64,000 nucleotides of DNA from contig VJWM01000310.1 in assembly GCA_010909165.1 (NCBI GenBank), forward strand, positions 1-64,000, in the 5' to 3' direction. Shown in pieces: positions 11,244-22,331 of this stretch. The position numbers and the translations under genes were made by a program. Position 1 is the first letter of the stretch; each line of letters starts with the position of its first letter. The notes below the pieces were generated by a model. That model saw nothing but the letters and a program-made list of their open reading frames with translations. It ran no database searches and was not told the origin of the DNA. Origin of the DNA: Anthoceros angustus. Taxonomy: Eukaryota; Streptophyta; Anthocerotopsida; Anthocerotales; Anthocerotaceae.

Positions 11244-13242
11244 TTGATTCTGGTGTGGGCGTTAGTTTGGTGGTTGGCGGTGGTCACATGGGTTGCACCC
11301 CTCTTGGTGAGGCCCTTTGGCGGCCTTTTGGGGTTCGCCATGCAGACTCAAACTCTGTATGTCAGTCAGGTCATTGCCCTCGGTCCGGTACCTCTTGACC
11401 TGTTACCCTTCAGCTGGCAGGCCTTTTCCGTCCCCATCCAATGGGCGATCCACACCCTCAAGGACACTCCTTGTCGATCATGCTCAACTCTCTGCGGCGT
11501 CAAGGGGTGAAAACTCACCTCGGGCACATGCATAAAGATTTCGACCACTACAGGCTGCCCAAGTGCACTGCGACCTCCTCACGTCCGTGCCCGGCTTTGG
11601 CGCCGATAGCTTTCTCCTTGTGGTGCCTCTTTCTTCAGGAATGGTTGCGGTCTGGATCACATCCTTGGGATGTTGAAACCGCTTTCCATGTCGCGTATCT
11701 TCCGGGCTTCCTCGGCACCTTCACGATGATGCCGTCGGCATTTCGTCTTCCCTAGATCGCCGATCCGGGATGAGTTAGCTTGGTGTCTCCTCCTTCTTCT
11801 CCCCGATGGTGTCTTGATTGCACTAGGAGCTTCAGGCAGTGAAGTTGCTAGCCGTCTTGATTTTGGTGTGGCGGCTCTTGAGGAGGCGCGTCTTTGCCAA
11901 GTCCGGAATCTCGGCCGGTTGGAGCAGTGCGGGTAATGCAACAAACCTCGCCGCAAGTTGCTTGGCGGTGGTGAATATGCCCATGCTGGGGCTCTTGACC
12001 GTCCCTTTGGCCTCGCTTGAAGAGACTGCCCTCGTGCCTCCATCCGCCACCTAAGGATGCCATTCCCGGACATATCCGACTATGTCGGATCCTTCTGGAC
12101 GGGCGGCTTTTGCTCGCTCTCACAACCTCGTCTTTCATCTGCGGTTTGTCGGGAATGGTGTTGAACACCTTAGGGACCTCTTTCTCCCGAAGATCCATCT
12201 AGCGGCTTTCGAGCTCTTTTCTCTGGCTGCGGTGGCTCGTGGAGAGATGCCTCACGGTTGTATTCTTGCGGCTAGTAGCGCTATGGACAAGCGCCCACAC
12301 TTCGGCGTCGCCCACTCGCGGTTGGGAGGCCTTCATGCGGCTACTCGTCGCACTGCCCATTGCTCCCTTCTCCAGACACTTCAACCTTCAATTTGGCATT
12401 GCCACTCAGGCTGCGATGCATGGTGCTAGGGGTGGCTTGCCTTGATACCCGGATTGGGTAGTCTTACGGTGGATGTCGAGCGCCTTCAATACCATTTCGG
12501 GCGTCATCTTTGAGGAGCTTAGGGATCTTGGCGGCGTCTAAGTCTTATACCCTTTGTCCGGTGCTTCTGGAGGTCCTCCAACCTCTACTACCCGGCACAA
12601 AACGTCTCTTGAGTTTCCGTCTCCGTCTTGGAATCGGCCACGGTACCGAGCAAGGCGACCCGCTAGGCGGTGCTCTCTTGCTATTGCTCACTATAGGGCC
12701 TGGGGCCGCCCTCTCCCAGTGTTGTGTCTTCCCTTCGTTGGCGATTCTCACATCCTCGGGCACAGGGACAAAGTCAAGGAGGCCTTTGAGATATTCTCTT
12801 AGAGCTTTCGTTGGTGGGCTTGAAGGTCAAGATGTCCAAGTGCGCGTGGTCTCGTCGGGGATCACACCTACTCTGCGTTCTCTGGGAGATTGCTCCGGCT
12901 CTTGAGTGCAGTTCTTGGGGTCCCCTTTGGTTCCCCGACTTCATTGGGAGCTTCTGGACAAGGCCCTTGCACCTCTCCCATATTGAAGACCTCCCTTTCT
13001 TTGGAGGATGCTCGGTGGCCTTTGGAATCCTTTCATACATTTTTGCTAGGCACAGGTACCTCATCGTCTGTTGCCTCCGTCTCGGTCCTTTGTCCGGCTC
13101 GGGGTTTGATCTGAAGATTATGGATACTCTTGGGACATCTTGGGCTCGGGGCTTTTGAGTGCCACAGGCGGCAGAAGCAAGCATCCAACTGTGCAATTTG
13201 GGCGTGGGGCGCTCTCATAGTCTCTTATTTCTTGGGAGTTAG
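11244..13242 (+). pseudogene. Non-LTR reverse transcriptase, right copy (frameshifted, 3'-truncated)
   Basis: Forward-strand copy of the same LINE-type ORF. The N-terminal region (11244-11755) matches the left copy (shared ALVWWLAV and IQW/NGAIHTL stretches). RT motif B is plain at 12642-12671: GTEQGDPLGG, the signature Q-G-D-P-L. Motif A is frameshifted near 12440-12500; motif C survives as FVGDSHILG near 12735-12765 with one aspartate missing. After the RT core the copy continues (KVKMSKCAWS, 12826-12855) and stops at 13242, about 1 kb short of the 3' end seen in the left copy. It cannot make a full protein as written. Confidence 0.75.
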
Positions 13243-13247
13243 GCAAA
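13243..13247 (+). repeat. Target-site duplication GCAAA, right copy
   Basis: Right-hand GCAAA, followed by tagacataacgattttc, the normal continuation of the array joint. Confidence 0.55.
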
Positions 13248-13291
13248 TAGACATAACGATTTTCATAGCGACTAGCGACTTAACTTACTTA

Positions 13292-13583
13292 ATGAGAAAC
13301 TCTATTGAGAGAGTAGAGATAGAGGATCTACATATGTTTATCAAAATGAAGAAGCCGATGATTGAGAGTGACTGCGCTTGCCTTGATAAACTTGAGGTGG
13401 GCCAAGAGATTACTAAAATAAACATATGTGCTCATTTGTATCACAAAAATGTTTGATCCATGGTTGCATATGTGTGTGGCGTGGCGTACATGCCCACTAT
13501 GTAGGCGTGAAGTATACTTTAGAGAAGAGAATACAAATAGTGGTTTATCATCTCAAGACCCTGGTTTACCGGTTTTCACCTAA
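13292..13583 (+). pseudogene. RING-A copy, unit 2
   Basis: RING-A relic separated from its unit by the retrotransposon. The frame is open from before the ATG through MRNSIERVEIEDLHMF to CAHLYHKNV, then stops: it has A5 where other copies have A6, and it carries the A-type one-base difference after tgttt. The downstream CPLC part is in another frame. Confidence 0.72.
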
Positions 13584-14144
13584 CCTCATGCCCGCCTCAT
13601 GGCCTTGTTACGAGTTCCATGTATTAGCATCCTTGGCTATACCTTTTGGTTGTCATGCACAACATTAGTTGTAGTTTTGTTAGGATTTAGGATTTAGGAT
13701 TATCGTTGTTTTCTTTTCCACAAAAATCATTCAATTTTTTTAACAATATGCTTTTCAAAAGAATATCGCCTTTAAATGTGATGTATTATGCGTGTTCTTC
13801 AAAACATATCTTGAAAGAGTTCACATGGGCGAAATCCAAGGACAAAATAAAAATGACACATGGGCCAAATCAGTACAAAATAAAACCAAACATGATCGAA
13901 ATCCAAGGACAAAATAGAAAATGACAGCCTAAATAAACAAAAGTAGGTCAAAGTTTAGATGTACAAAATCCAAGGTCATTATCAAAATGATGGCCTATAT
14001 ATGCAGTATATACTTCTTTCACATACTTTAGAAAAGAGGTATTTTTCATAACCTTTTGAAGAGGTTTTTCTCATAACATTTACTATTCTTCGTGCATTAC
14101 GGTTATACTAGCCTACATAACATCCATAAATATTGTTAGAAATC

Positions 14145-14662
14145 ATGAACACGTCTTCAATTTACAATGTATCTACAAATGTTTATCAAAATGAAGAAGC
14201 CGATGATTCGTGACTTGTCTTGTTGCCTTGATAGTCTTGAGGTGGGCCAGAGATTACTAAAATAAATATATGTGCTCATTTGTATCATAAAAATGTTTAG
14301 ATCCATGGTTACATATGTGCGGCGTACATGCCCATTATGTAGACGTGAAATACACTTTAGAGAAGAGATTACACAAAAAGGTTTACCATCTCAAGACGAA
14401 AGTCATCTTCCACATCAATTTGAATGACCTCATTTCCATCCAAGAGAGGACATTCAAATGATAAGAGATATTGTGAGTGGGAGAGTAGAGATGGATATAA
14501 TGTCGTATGCGGATTGAACAAATCTTCCGACAAGATGGAGAAAATGCAATCCAAAGTAACGATGAAAGGCTTTTCTTGTATGTTGAATTGCAATGGTGTC
14601 TTGCTATATATGAACAGAGGCATCCGGATCAAGTAGCTTTGGCACTATCCTATGGTGGATAG
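14145..14662 (+). pseudogene. RING-B copy, unit 2
   Basis: RING-B copy with TATA-like tatatatgc near 13996-14004. It has several indels: the bases around CAG and GCTG before the first zinc pair are missing, and an extra aca lies after the RING. The C-terminus ends with a YMNRGIRIK or, in the better frame, a YEQRHPDQVALAL-type tail before the TAG. This tail is visible because the cagagg site is complete here. Confidence 0.72.
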
Positions 14663-15282
14663 GGCCATCCCATCTAGTGAGTACACCTATTGTAGATGGA
14701 GCCACCCTATCCAAGAGATGATTTAGATCATCTCATTTATATTGAGAAGAAAGTATTAAATAATCATTTGAATTATTTTGATTATTTTAGTTATTTATTT
14801 AATAATTATCATATAACTATCTTCTATTTTTGTATAGATAAGTCATTTTCTGATTAAATTTACATGAATATTTATGGGTTTTCAAAACAATTCTGGTTTT
14901 GTTGAAAATATACACCAAAATAGGACAAGCCCTCCAAAGAGACCTTCACATGAGACCGAATACGACCTCCAGCACAAGTGGACAATGTTGAATAAGAACA
15001 CCTACACACGAACCTAAACACCGACTACCTCCGAACTCCCAATCCACTCAAAGCTTGAGACTCATAGAAGTAAACCTCAAACGACACCATCCAACCAGCC
15101 AAGCCCGATAACATGGCCAATGTAGGATCAAAAGCTCCAAATCATACACGATACATGAGCCGCCCAAACGCCCTAACCGAATGTGCTTGGATGAGGATGA
15201 CACGTATTCACCTCACCAAAGCACATTGATAAGAGCGCTCCCAAAATCCCAAAGAACGTAAGAAACCAGCCTATTGTCACTA

Positions 15283-15499
15283 AACCACTTTAAAACTCTT
15301 AAGAATTGGACCCCAAAGAACGTAGAAACCGACTATTGTCAATAAACCACTTTAAAACTCTTAAGAATTGGACCACGAAGAACGTAAGAAATCAACCTAT
15401 CCTCAATAAATCACTCTAAAACTCTTAAGAATTGGACCCCGACGACGTAAGAAACCAGCCTATGGTCAATAAACCACTTTAAAACTCTAAAGAATTAGA
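15283..15499 (+). repeat. CTTAAG-core direct repeats, unit 3
   Basis: Four copies with nearly full-length spacers (ccccaaagaacgtagaaacc and ccacgaagaacgtaagaaatc). Confidence 0.85.
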
Positions 15500-15507
15500 C
15501 TGGCACA

Positions 15508-15962
15508 ATGTTTTTGTGGGCCGAACTTTCGTGGATGGACGGATCACGGACCTTGTCAAGACTCGAGCCTAAGAAGTTCAACATCGCAACAATAGTGTGG
15601 GATGAGGAAGACCGAATAATTGCCCGGCGGTGCTTGGAAGACTTGGATCTAATGATCAAGCACAAACATGAGGGTATACACTTTGGTGTTGACAAGCCCC
15701 ATGGGAACTACTATTGGGACTATTTCTGGAATTTTTATTCCATACGGGCGAGGCAGCAAGTTCCTCCTGTGAAGTCGAAACCTCTAAGGACTCGGTTAGT
15801 AGAGAGCATTTCATTTCCCAAGAAGCAACCTTCTAAATCAAGAGATCGTGGATTTGTGTGCACGGCTTGTTAGGCAAGCAGGAGCCGTGAAGGAAAGCTT
15901 AGCGAATGATGAGTCGATGACAAGCCGGCCTTAGGTTAGGACATCAAGCCTTTTGCACTTGA
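15508..15962 (+). pseudogene. ORF X, unit 3 (best-preserved copy)
   Basis: The longest open copy of ORF X: 121 codons from the ATG at 15508 to a stop at 15871-15873, where a small indel ends the frame early. It reads MFLWAELSWMDGSRTL, then the FNIATIVWDEED core, MIKHKHEGIHFGVDKPHGN, the aromatic WDYFWNFYS, and a basic Ser/Lys-rich tail (SISFPKKQPSKSRDRG). Other units suggest the frame should continue to the TGA at 15962 via KESLANDESMTS. It lies about 900 bp ahead of the reverse-strand RING tail. No family recognised; it may be an exon of a spliced gene or a chance frame in a satellite. Confidence 0.5.
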
Positions 15963-16861
15963 ATGTGGTGAATGCACGAGGTGCCACTTTGTTAGATATA
16001 CCTATGCACATGTGTAACATATAGTTATAGACGGTGTATGGGAACACATACACAGGCAGCAAATGTATGAGCTCTTTCTCACTATCATTCGTCAAAGGAT
16101 TCCACCAACCAGTTTGCCTCAAGCTTGAGGGCTTTATGTGATGCCGTTCACGCTTCGGCTTTGTGTCACGACGGTGGTAATCCACTACACCGCAAGGGCT
16201 GCAAGGCTGCAAGTTGGCTCTTCCTAACCCCATGAGACCAGAAACGATATATTGGTCGAATCGCACAACCTAGGGCCTTAATAGGCTTACCTAGGCTCAC
16301 ACCATGTGAGACTTTCAAGACGCTTTTACACTCTCAATTCATACACATTTCAATTTTTCCCCATCACTCGTAGTGGCATACCACGAAGGGCCATATGGAC
16401 ATGCATTCACGTATGGTAGGGCCCCTAGACCATGGCGGAAGCGAAACGTGCAGCCTTCGGTAGGTCCTACACAGACACAAGTCACATATCGCTCTTTAGT
16501 GATGTAGAGGCGCAAGTCGGCATTCTTGGCACGGTGGAGAGCTCCTCCAGCTATCGCCACCATGCTTAAACAAAAGACACTTTCAAAAACGAGCCCGCGT
16601 GGGAAGAAATGCCACCATTTCTTAAGCCAAATAGACAACATTTATAAGAACGTGGTTACTAAGCATCTTGTGCTTGATCGATACTTAGATGGGGTGTCTA
16701 GAGGAGTGGATACCCTTGGTGCGAATAGTGAGGCACACTATAGTACAAGTTGTTAAGAACCAAGTCCTATTATAGGAAAATTCAATCAAGTGGACTATAA
16801 TAGACAAAGAGCTAGGTAAAGATTTAGAATCACCCACCTTAGTAGAAAAAGGGACCCACAC

Positions 16862-17070
16862 TCATCCATGCCTCGTCTCATCATCACTAACCACATCATT
16901 TATATGCGGAAAATGCTCGATTATGTGTGTGAGAATCACATTCCTCAGCATTTATTTAATAATGTCAATCCCATTTATTGTTGCAATCATTTCATTCCGC
17001 ATTTCATTGAGGATTTCATCTAGTCTTGTGCATTGTAAGAAGCTCATCTGTTTATCTCATCATCATGAAG
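16862..17070 (-). pseudogene. 3' tail fragment of RING-H2 gene, unit 3
   Basis: Same 72-codon tail fragment with the same breakpoint. Bases are missing around cagcgcattt and ttgcagattg relative to the complete gene at the array end. Confidence 0.85.
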
Positions 17071-17218
17071 ATTTTATTATTATAATCTAATTATATGATG
17101 TTTAAATTAGTTTATTATTAAAAATATAATAAAATATAAAATAAGGAGATGAATATTTAGTATCCGTGCAAATAGACATAACGATTTTCATAGCGACTAT
17201 AACGACTTAACTTACTTA

Positions 17219-17503
17219 ATGAGAAACTCTATTGAGAGAGTAGAGATAGAGAGGATCTACATATGTTTATCAAAATGAAGAAGATGATTGAAGTGACTGT
17301 TTGCCTTGATAAACTTGAGGTGGGCCAAGAGATTACTAAAATAAACATATGTGCTCATTTGTATCACAAAAATGTTTGATCCATGGTTGCATATGTGTGT
17401 GGCGTACATGCCCACTATGTAGGCGTGAAGTATACTTTAGAGAAGAGAATACAAATAGTGGTTTATCATCTCAAGACCACAGTTTACCCTGGTTTTCACC
17501 TAA
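17219..17503 (+). pseudogene. RING-A copy, unit 3
   Basis: RING-A relic with the shared tgtttgatcc difference. It retains CPLCRREVYFREENTNSG in one frame and CAHLYH in another. Confidence 0.72.
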
Positions 17504-17758
17504 CCTCATGCCCCTCATGGCCTTGTTAGTTCCATGTATTAGCATCCTTGGCTATGCAATCTGGTTGTCATGCACAACATTAGTTGTAGTTTTGTTAGGA
17601 TTTAGGATTATCGTTGTTTTCTTTTCCACAAAAATCATTCAATTTTTTAACAATATGCTTTTCAAAAGAATATCGCCTTTAAATCATCTATGTGAGATGT
17701 ACGTGTTCTTCAAACATATCTTGAAAGAGTTCACATGGGCGAAATCCAAGGACAAAAT

Positions 17759-18606
17759 AAAAATGACACATGGGCCAAATCAAGTACAAAATAAAACCAA
17801 ACATGATCGAAATCCAAGGACAAAATAGAAAATGACAGCCTAAATAAACAAAAGTAGGTCAAAGTTTAGATGTACAAAATCCAAGGTCATTATCAAAATG
17901 ATGGCCTATATATGCGAAGGTATATACTTCTTTCACATACTTTAGAAAAGAGGGTATTTTTCATAACCTTTTGAAGAGGTTTTTCTCATAACATTTACTA
18001 TTCTTCGTGCATTACGGTTATACTAGCCTACATAACATCTGTAAATATTGCGTTAGAAATCATGAACACGTCTTCAATTTACAATGTATCTACAAATGTT
18101 TATCAAAATGAAGAAGCCGATGATTGAGTGACTTGTCTTTGCCTTGATAGTCTTGAGGTGGGCCAAGAGATTACTAAAATAAAAATGACACATGGGCCAA
18201 ATCAAGTACAAAATAAAACCAAACATGATCGAAATCCAAGGACAAAATAGAAAATGACAGCCTAAATAAACAAAAGTAGGTCAAAGTTTAGATGTACAAA
18301 ATCCAAGGTCATTATCAAAATGATGGCCTATATATGCAGTATATGCTTCTTTCACATACTTTAGAAAAGAGGGTATTTTCATAACCTTTTGAAGAGGTTT
18401 TCTCATAACATTTACTATTCTTCGTGCATTACGGTTATACTAGCCTACATAACATCAGAATATTGCGTTAGAAATCATGAACACGCCTTCAATTTACAAT
18501 GTATCTACAAATGTTTATCAAAATGAAGAAGCCGATGATTGAAGTGACTTGTCTTTGCCTTGATAGTCTTGAGGTGGGCCAAGAGATTACTAAAATAAAT
18601 ATATGT
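17759..18606 (+). repeat. 424-bp tandem duplication between RING-A and RING-B
   Basis: The block from aaaatgacacatgggcc through the spacer, TATA-like box, RING-B start and the first half of its finger is present twice in a row. The joint at 18174-18182 reads gattactaaaataaaaatgacac, joining the RING-B text actaaaataaa(tata) to the spacer text gacaaaataaaaatgac through shared AAAATAAA. A truncated RING-B start (18062-18181) is therefore followed by a full RING-B (18477-18992). Confidence 0.85.
18062..18181 (+). pseudogene. Truncated RING-B start, unit 3
   Basis: First 120 bp of a RING-B copy, from ATG to LEVGQEITK, cut off by the duplication joint. It lacks the H-x-x-H-x-x-C and CPLC parts. 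Confidence 0.8.
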
Positions 18607-18992
18607 GCTCATTTGTATCATAAAAATGTTTAGATCCATGGTTACATATGTGTGTGGCGTACATGCCCATTATAGACGTGAAATACACTTTAGAGAAGAG
18701 ATTACGAAAAGGTTTACCATCTCAAGACGAAAGTCATCTTCCACATCAATTTGAATGACCTCATTTCCATCCAAGAGGACATTCAAATGATAAGAGATAT
18801 TGTGAGTGGGAGAGTAGAGATGGATATAATGTCGTATGCGCGGATTGAACAAAGCTTGACAAGATGGAGAAAATGCAATCCAAAGTAACGAAGATGAAAG
18901 GCTTTTCTTGTATGTTGAATTGCAATGGTGTCTTGCTATATATGAACAGGCATCCGGATCAAGTAGCTTTGGCACTATCCTATGGTGGATAG
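18477..18992 (+). pseudogene. RING-B copy, unit 3
   Basis: RING-B copy downstream of the duplication, TATA-like tatatatgc at about 18329-18337. It reads in pieces: MNTPSIYNVST start, CAHLYH core, then an IHFRE stretch. Breaks lie at the CAG/CTG sites before the finger and at the missing tg in cattatagacg. Confidence 0.72.
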
Positions 18993-19370
18993 GGCCATCC
19001 CATCTAGTGAGTACACACCTATTGTAGATGGAGCCACCCTTTCCAACGAGTACACCTAGATGATTTAGATCATCTCATTTATATTGAGAAGAAAGTATTA
19101 AATAATCATTTGAATTAATTTGATTATTTTAGTTATTTATTTAATAATTATCATATAACTATCTTCTATTTTTGTATAGATAAGTCATTTTTCTGATTAA
19201 ATTTACATGAATATTTATGGGTTTTTCAAAACAATTCTGGTTTTGTTGAAAATATACACCAAAATAGGACAAGCCCTCCAAAGAGACCTTCACATCGAGA
19301 CCGAATCACCTCCAGCGACAAGTGGACAATGTTGAATAAGAACACCTACACACGAACCTAAACACCGACT

Positions 19371-19480
19371 ACCTCCGAACTCCCAATCCACTCAAGCTTG
19401 AGACTCATAAGTAAACCTCAAACACCACTACCTCGAACTCCCAATCCACTCAAGCTTGAGACTCATAAGTAAACCTCAAA
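19371..19480 (+). repeat. Local ~65-bp tandem duplication, unit 4
   Basis: The text cgaactcccaatccactcaa through gtaaacctcaaac is present twice in tandem. Other units have it once. Confidence 0.85.
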
Positions 19481-19684
19481 CGACACCATCCAACCAGCCA
19501 AGCCGATAACATGGCCAATGTAGGATCAAAAGCTCCAAATCATACACGATACATGAGCCGCCTAAAGCGCCACCTAACCTTGAATGTGCTTGGATGAGGA
19601 TGACACGTATTCACCTCACCAAAGCACATTGATAAGAGCGCTCCCAAAATCCCAAAGAACGTAAGAAACCAGCCTATTGTCACT

Positions 19685-19897
19685 AAACCACTTTAAAACT
19701 CTTAAGAATTGGACCCCAAAGAACGTAAGAAACCAGCCTATTGTCAATAAACCACTTTAAAACTCTTAAGAATTGGACCACGAACGTAAGAAATCAACCT
19801 ATCCTCAATAAATCACTCTAAAACTCTTAAGAATTGGACCCCGACGTAAGAAACCAGCCTATGGTCAATAAACCACTTTAAAACTCTAAAGAATTAG
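19685..19897 (+). repeat. CTTAAG-core direct repeats, unit 4
   Basis: Four copies upstream of ORF X. The third and fourth spacers are shortened at the cgaagaacg and cgacgacg sites. Confidence 0.85.
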
Positions 19898-19903
19898 GAC
19901 GCA

Positions 19904-20354
19904 ATGTTTTTGTGGACGAACTTTCATGGCGGATGGATGATCACGGACCTTGTCAAGACTCGGAGCCTAAGAAGTTCAACATCGCAACAATAGTGTGGGA
20001 TGAGGAAGACCCAGCAATAATTGCCCGACGGTGCTTGGAAGACTTGGATCTAATGATCAAGCACAAACATGAGGGTATACACTTTGGTGTTGACAAGCCC
20101 CATGGGAACTACTATTGGGACTATTTCTGGAATTTTTATTCCACGAGGCAGGCAAGTTCCTCCTCTGTGAAGTGAAAACCTCTAAGGACTCGGTTAGTAG
20201 AGCATTTCATTTCCCAAGAAGCAACCTTCTAAATCAAGAGACGGATTTGTGTGCACGGCTTGTTAGGCAACAGGGAGCCGTGAAGGAAAGCTTAGCGAAT
20301 GATGAGTCGATGACAAGCCGCCTTAGGTTAGGACATCAAGCCTTTTGCACTTGA
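19904..20354 (+). pseudogene. ORF X, unit 4
   Basis: Copy of ORF X in two overlapping frames: the core (FNIATIVWDEED to FWNFYS) is open to 20175, and the C-terminal half (SFPRSNLL-like, then AVKESLANDESMTSRLRLG) is open to the TGA at 20354. This copy gives the clearest view of the C-terminal end (HQAFCT). A small indel near 20150 separates the halves. Confidence 0.5.
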
Positions 20355-21264
20355 ATGTGGTGAGGTCCCGAGGGTGCCACTTTGTTAGATATACCTATGC
20401 ACATGTGTAACATATAGTTATAGGCGGTCATTAGTATGGGAACACATACACACGGGCAGCAAATGTATGAGCTCTTTCTCACTATCATTCGTCAAAGGAT
20501 TCCACCAACCGTTTGCCTCAAGCTTGAGGGCTTTATGTGATGCCGTTCCTCGCAATGTTCGGCTTTGTGTCACGACGGTGGTAATCCACTACACCGCAAG
20601 AGAAGGCGCAAGTTGGCTCTTCCTAACCCCATGAGACCAGGAAAGCGATATATTGGTCGAATCGCACAACCTAGGGCCTTAATAGGCTTACCTACAGGCT
20701 CACACCAGTGAGACTTTCAAGACGTTTTACACTCTCAATTCATACACATTTCAATTTTTCCCCATCACTCGTAGTGGCATACCACGAAGGGCCATATGGA
20801 CATGCATTCACGTATGGTAGGGCCCCTAGACCATGGCGGCGAAATGCGCCCTGAGTAGCTAGGTCCTACACATGACACAAGTCACATATCGCTCTTTAGT
20901 GATGTAGAGGCGCAAGTCGAGCAGTTCTTGCACGGTGGAGAGCTCCCTCCAGCGCTATCGCCACCATGCTTAAACAAAAGACACTTTCAAAACGAGCCAG
21001 CGTGGGAAGAAATGCCACCATTTCTTAAGCCAAATAGACAACATTTATAAGAACGTGGTTACTAAGCATCTTGTGCTTGATCGATACTTAGATGGGGTGT
21101 CTAGAGGAGTGGATACCCTTGGTGCGAATAGCTGAGGCACACTATAGTACAAGTTGTTAAGAACCAAGTCCTATTATAGGAAAATTCAATCAAGTGGACT
21201 ATAATAGACAAAGAGCTAGGTAAAGATTTAGAATCACCCACCTTAGTAGAAAAGGGACCCACAC

Positions 21265-21473
21265 TCATCCATGCCTCGTCTCATCATCACTAACCACATC
21301 ATTTATATGCGGAAAATGCTCGATTATGTGTGTGAGAATCACATTCTCATTTATTTGAAATAATGTCAATCCCATTTATTGTTGCAATCATTTCATTCCG
21401 CATTTCATTGAGGATTTCATCTAGTCTTGTGCATTGTAAGAAGCTCATCTGTGTTTATCTCATCATCATGAAG
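21265..21473 (-). pseudogene. 3' tail fragment of RING-H2 gene, unit 4
   Basis: Same reverse-strand tail fragment and breakpoint as in the other units. Confidence 0.85.
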
Positions 21474-21619
21474 ATTTTATTATTATAATCTAATTATATG
21501 ATGTTTAAATTAGTTTATTATTAAAAATATAATAAATATAAAATAAGGAGATGAATATTTAGTATCCGTGCAATAGACATAACGATTTTCATAGCGACTA
21601 TAACGACTTAACTTACTTA

Positions 21620-21916
21620 ATGAGAAACTCTATTGAGAGAGTAGAGATAGAGAGGATCTACATATGTTTATCAAAATGAAGAAGCGATGATTGATGACTG
21701 TGCGACTTGCCTTGATAAAGTTGAGGTGGGCCAAGAGATTACTAAAATAAACATATGTGCTCATTTGTATCACAAAAAATGTTTGATCCATGGTTGCATA
21801 TGTGTGTGGCGTGACGTACATGCCCACTATGTAGACGTGAAGTATACTTTAGAGAAGAGAATACAAATAGTGGTTTATCATCTCAAGACCCTGGTTTACC
21901 CTGGTTTTTCACCTAA
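21620..21916 (+). pseudogene. RING-A copy, unit 4 (A6 run kept)
   Basis: RING-A relic in which the finger reads CATCLDKVEVGQEITK, CAHLYHKKC, so the first six zinc ligands are in frame (21699-21783). After that the A-type tgtttgatcc puts it into LIHGCICVW and the CPLC pair is lost. Since this unit keeps its homopolymers, it is the best evidence that the A-type slip is real and not a homopolymer error. Confidence 0.75.
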
Positions 21917-22139
21917 CCTCATGCCCCGCCTCATGGCCTTGTTACAGTTCCATGTATTAGCATCCTTGGCTATGCACTGTAGTTGTCATGCACAACATTA
22001 GTTGTAGTTTTGTTAGGATTTAGGATTATCGTTGTTTTCTTTTCCACAAAAATCATTCAATTTTTTTTAACAATATGCTTTTCAAAAGAATATCGCCTTT
22101 AAATCTATGTGAGATGTACGTGTTCTTCAAACATATCTT

Positions 22140-22210
22140 GAAAGAGTTCACATGGCCAAATCAAGTACAAAATAAAAATGACACATGGCCAAATCGAAGT
22201 ACAAAATAAA
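22140..22210 (+). repeat. Short ~33-bp direct repeats upstream of the chimeric RING gene
   Basis: The text ccaaatcaagtacaaaataa recurs in close copies here, followed by related aaatccaaggacaaaata copies. A similar extra copy is at 34817-34880. These repeats lie about 150-180 bp before the TATA-like box. Confidence 0.6.
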
Positions 22211-22323
22211 AACCGAAACATGATCGAAATCCAAGGACAAAATAGAAAATGACAGCCTAAATAAACAAAAGTAGGTCAAAGTTTAGATGTACAAAATCCA
22301 AGGTCATTATCAAAAATGATGGC

Positions 22324-22331
22324 CTATATAT
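22324..22331 (+). promoter_or_regulatory. TATA-like box of the intact RING gene
   Basis: The text ggcctatatatgc sits about 150 bp before the ATG at 22481, in a position that would give a 5' leader of roughly 120 bp. The same box precedes every RING-B copy (near 3101, 13996, 17907, 18329, 23171, 27089, 31060, 34992). It resembles a plant TATA box; no transcription start is proven. Confidence 0.5.

Larger units (their letters stand above)
6234..13242. mobile_element. Head-to-head (5'-to-5') pair of non-LTR retrotransposon copies
   Basis: A 7,009 bp insertion in array unit 2. Its left arm (about 10190 down to 6234, reverse strand) and right arm (about 10280 to 13242, forward strand) are inverted copies of one LINE-like element whose 5' ends meet around 10190-10280. 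The left arm runs about 1 kb further at its 3' end and carries AATAAA (reverse strand, 6241-6246) just before its terminus. The right arm stops at the position matching about 7270-7280 of the left arm. The pair is flanked by GCAAA. Confidence 0.8.
3854..14746 (+). repeat. Tandem array unit 2, split by a retrotransposon
   Basis: Same order as unit 1, but interrupted at 6234-13242 by the inverted retrotransposon pair. Without the insertion and one GCAAA copy it would be about 3.88 kb. The insertion lies exactly at the joint tatccgtgcaaa/tagacataacg, which is uninterrupted at 17160. Between ORF X and the RING tail fragment (5029-5925) I see no convincing gene, only the short conserved MLKQK frame near 5630-5820. 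Confidence 0.93.
14747..19088 (+). repeat. Tandem array unit 3 (with internal 424-bp duplication)
   Basis: Same order as unit 1, but 4,342 bp long because about 424 bp between RING-A and RING-B is present twice (17759-18182 and 18183-18606). Between ORF X and the RING tail fragment (15963-16861) the only open frame of note is the short conserved one at 16561-16756 (MLKQKTLSK, then CHHFLSQIDNIYKNVVTKH), unassigned. Confidence 0.93.

Noticed and set aside
6234-13242. DNA transposon with terminal inverted repeats
   Set aside because: The inverted parts are whole retrotransposon bodies with RT motifs and unequal ends, not short terminal repeats around a transposase.
16339-16641. Reverse-strand 100-codon frame opposite the MLKQK region
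   Set aside because: It is not kept open in the other units and has no recognisable motif.
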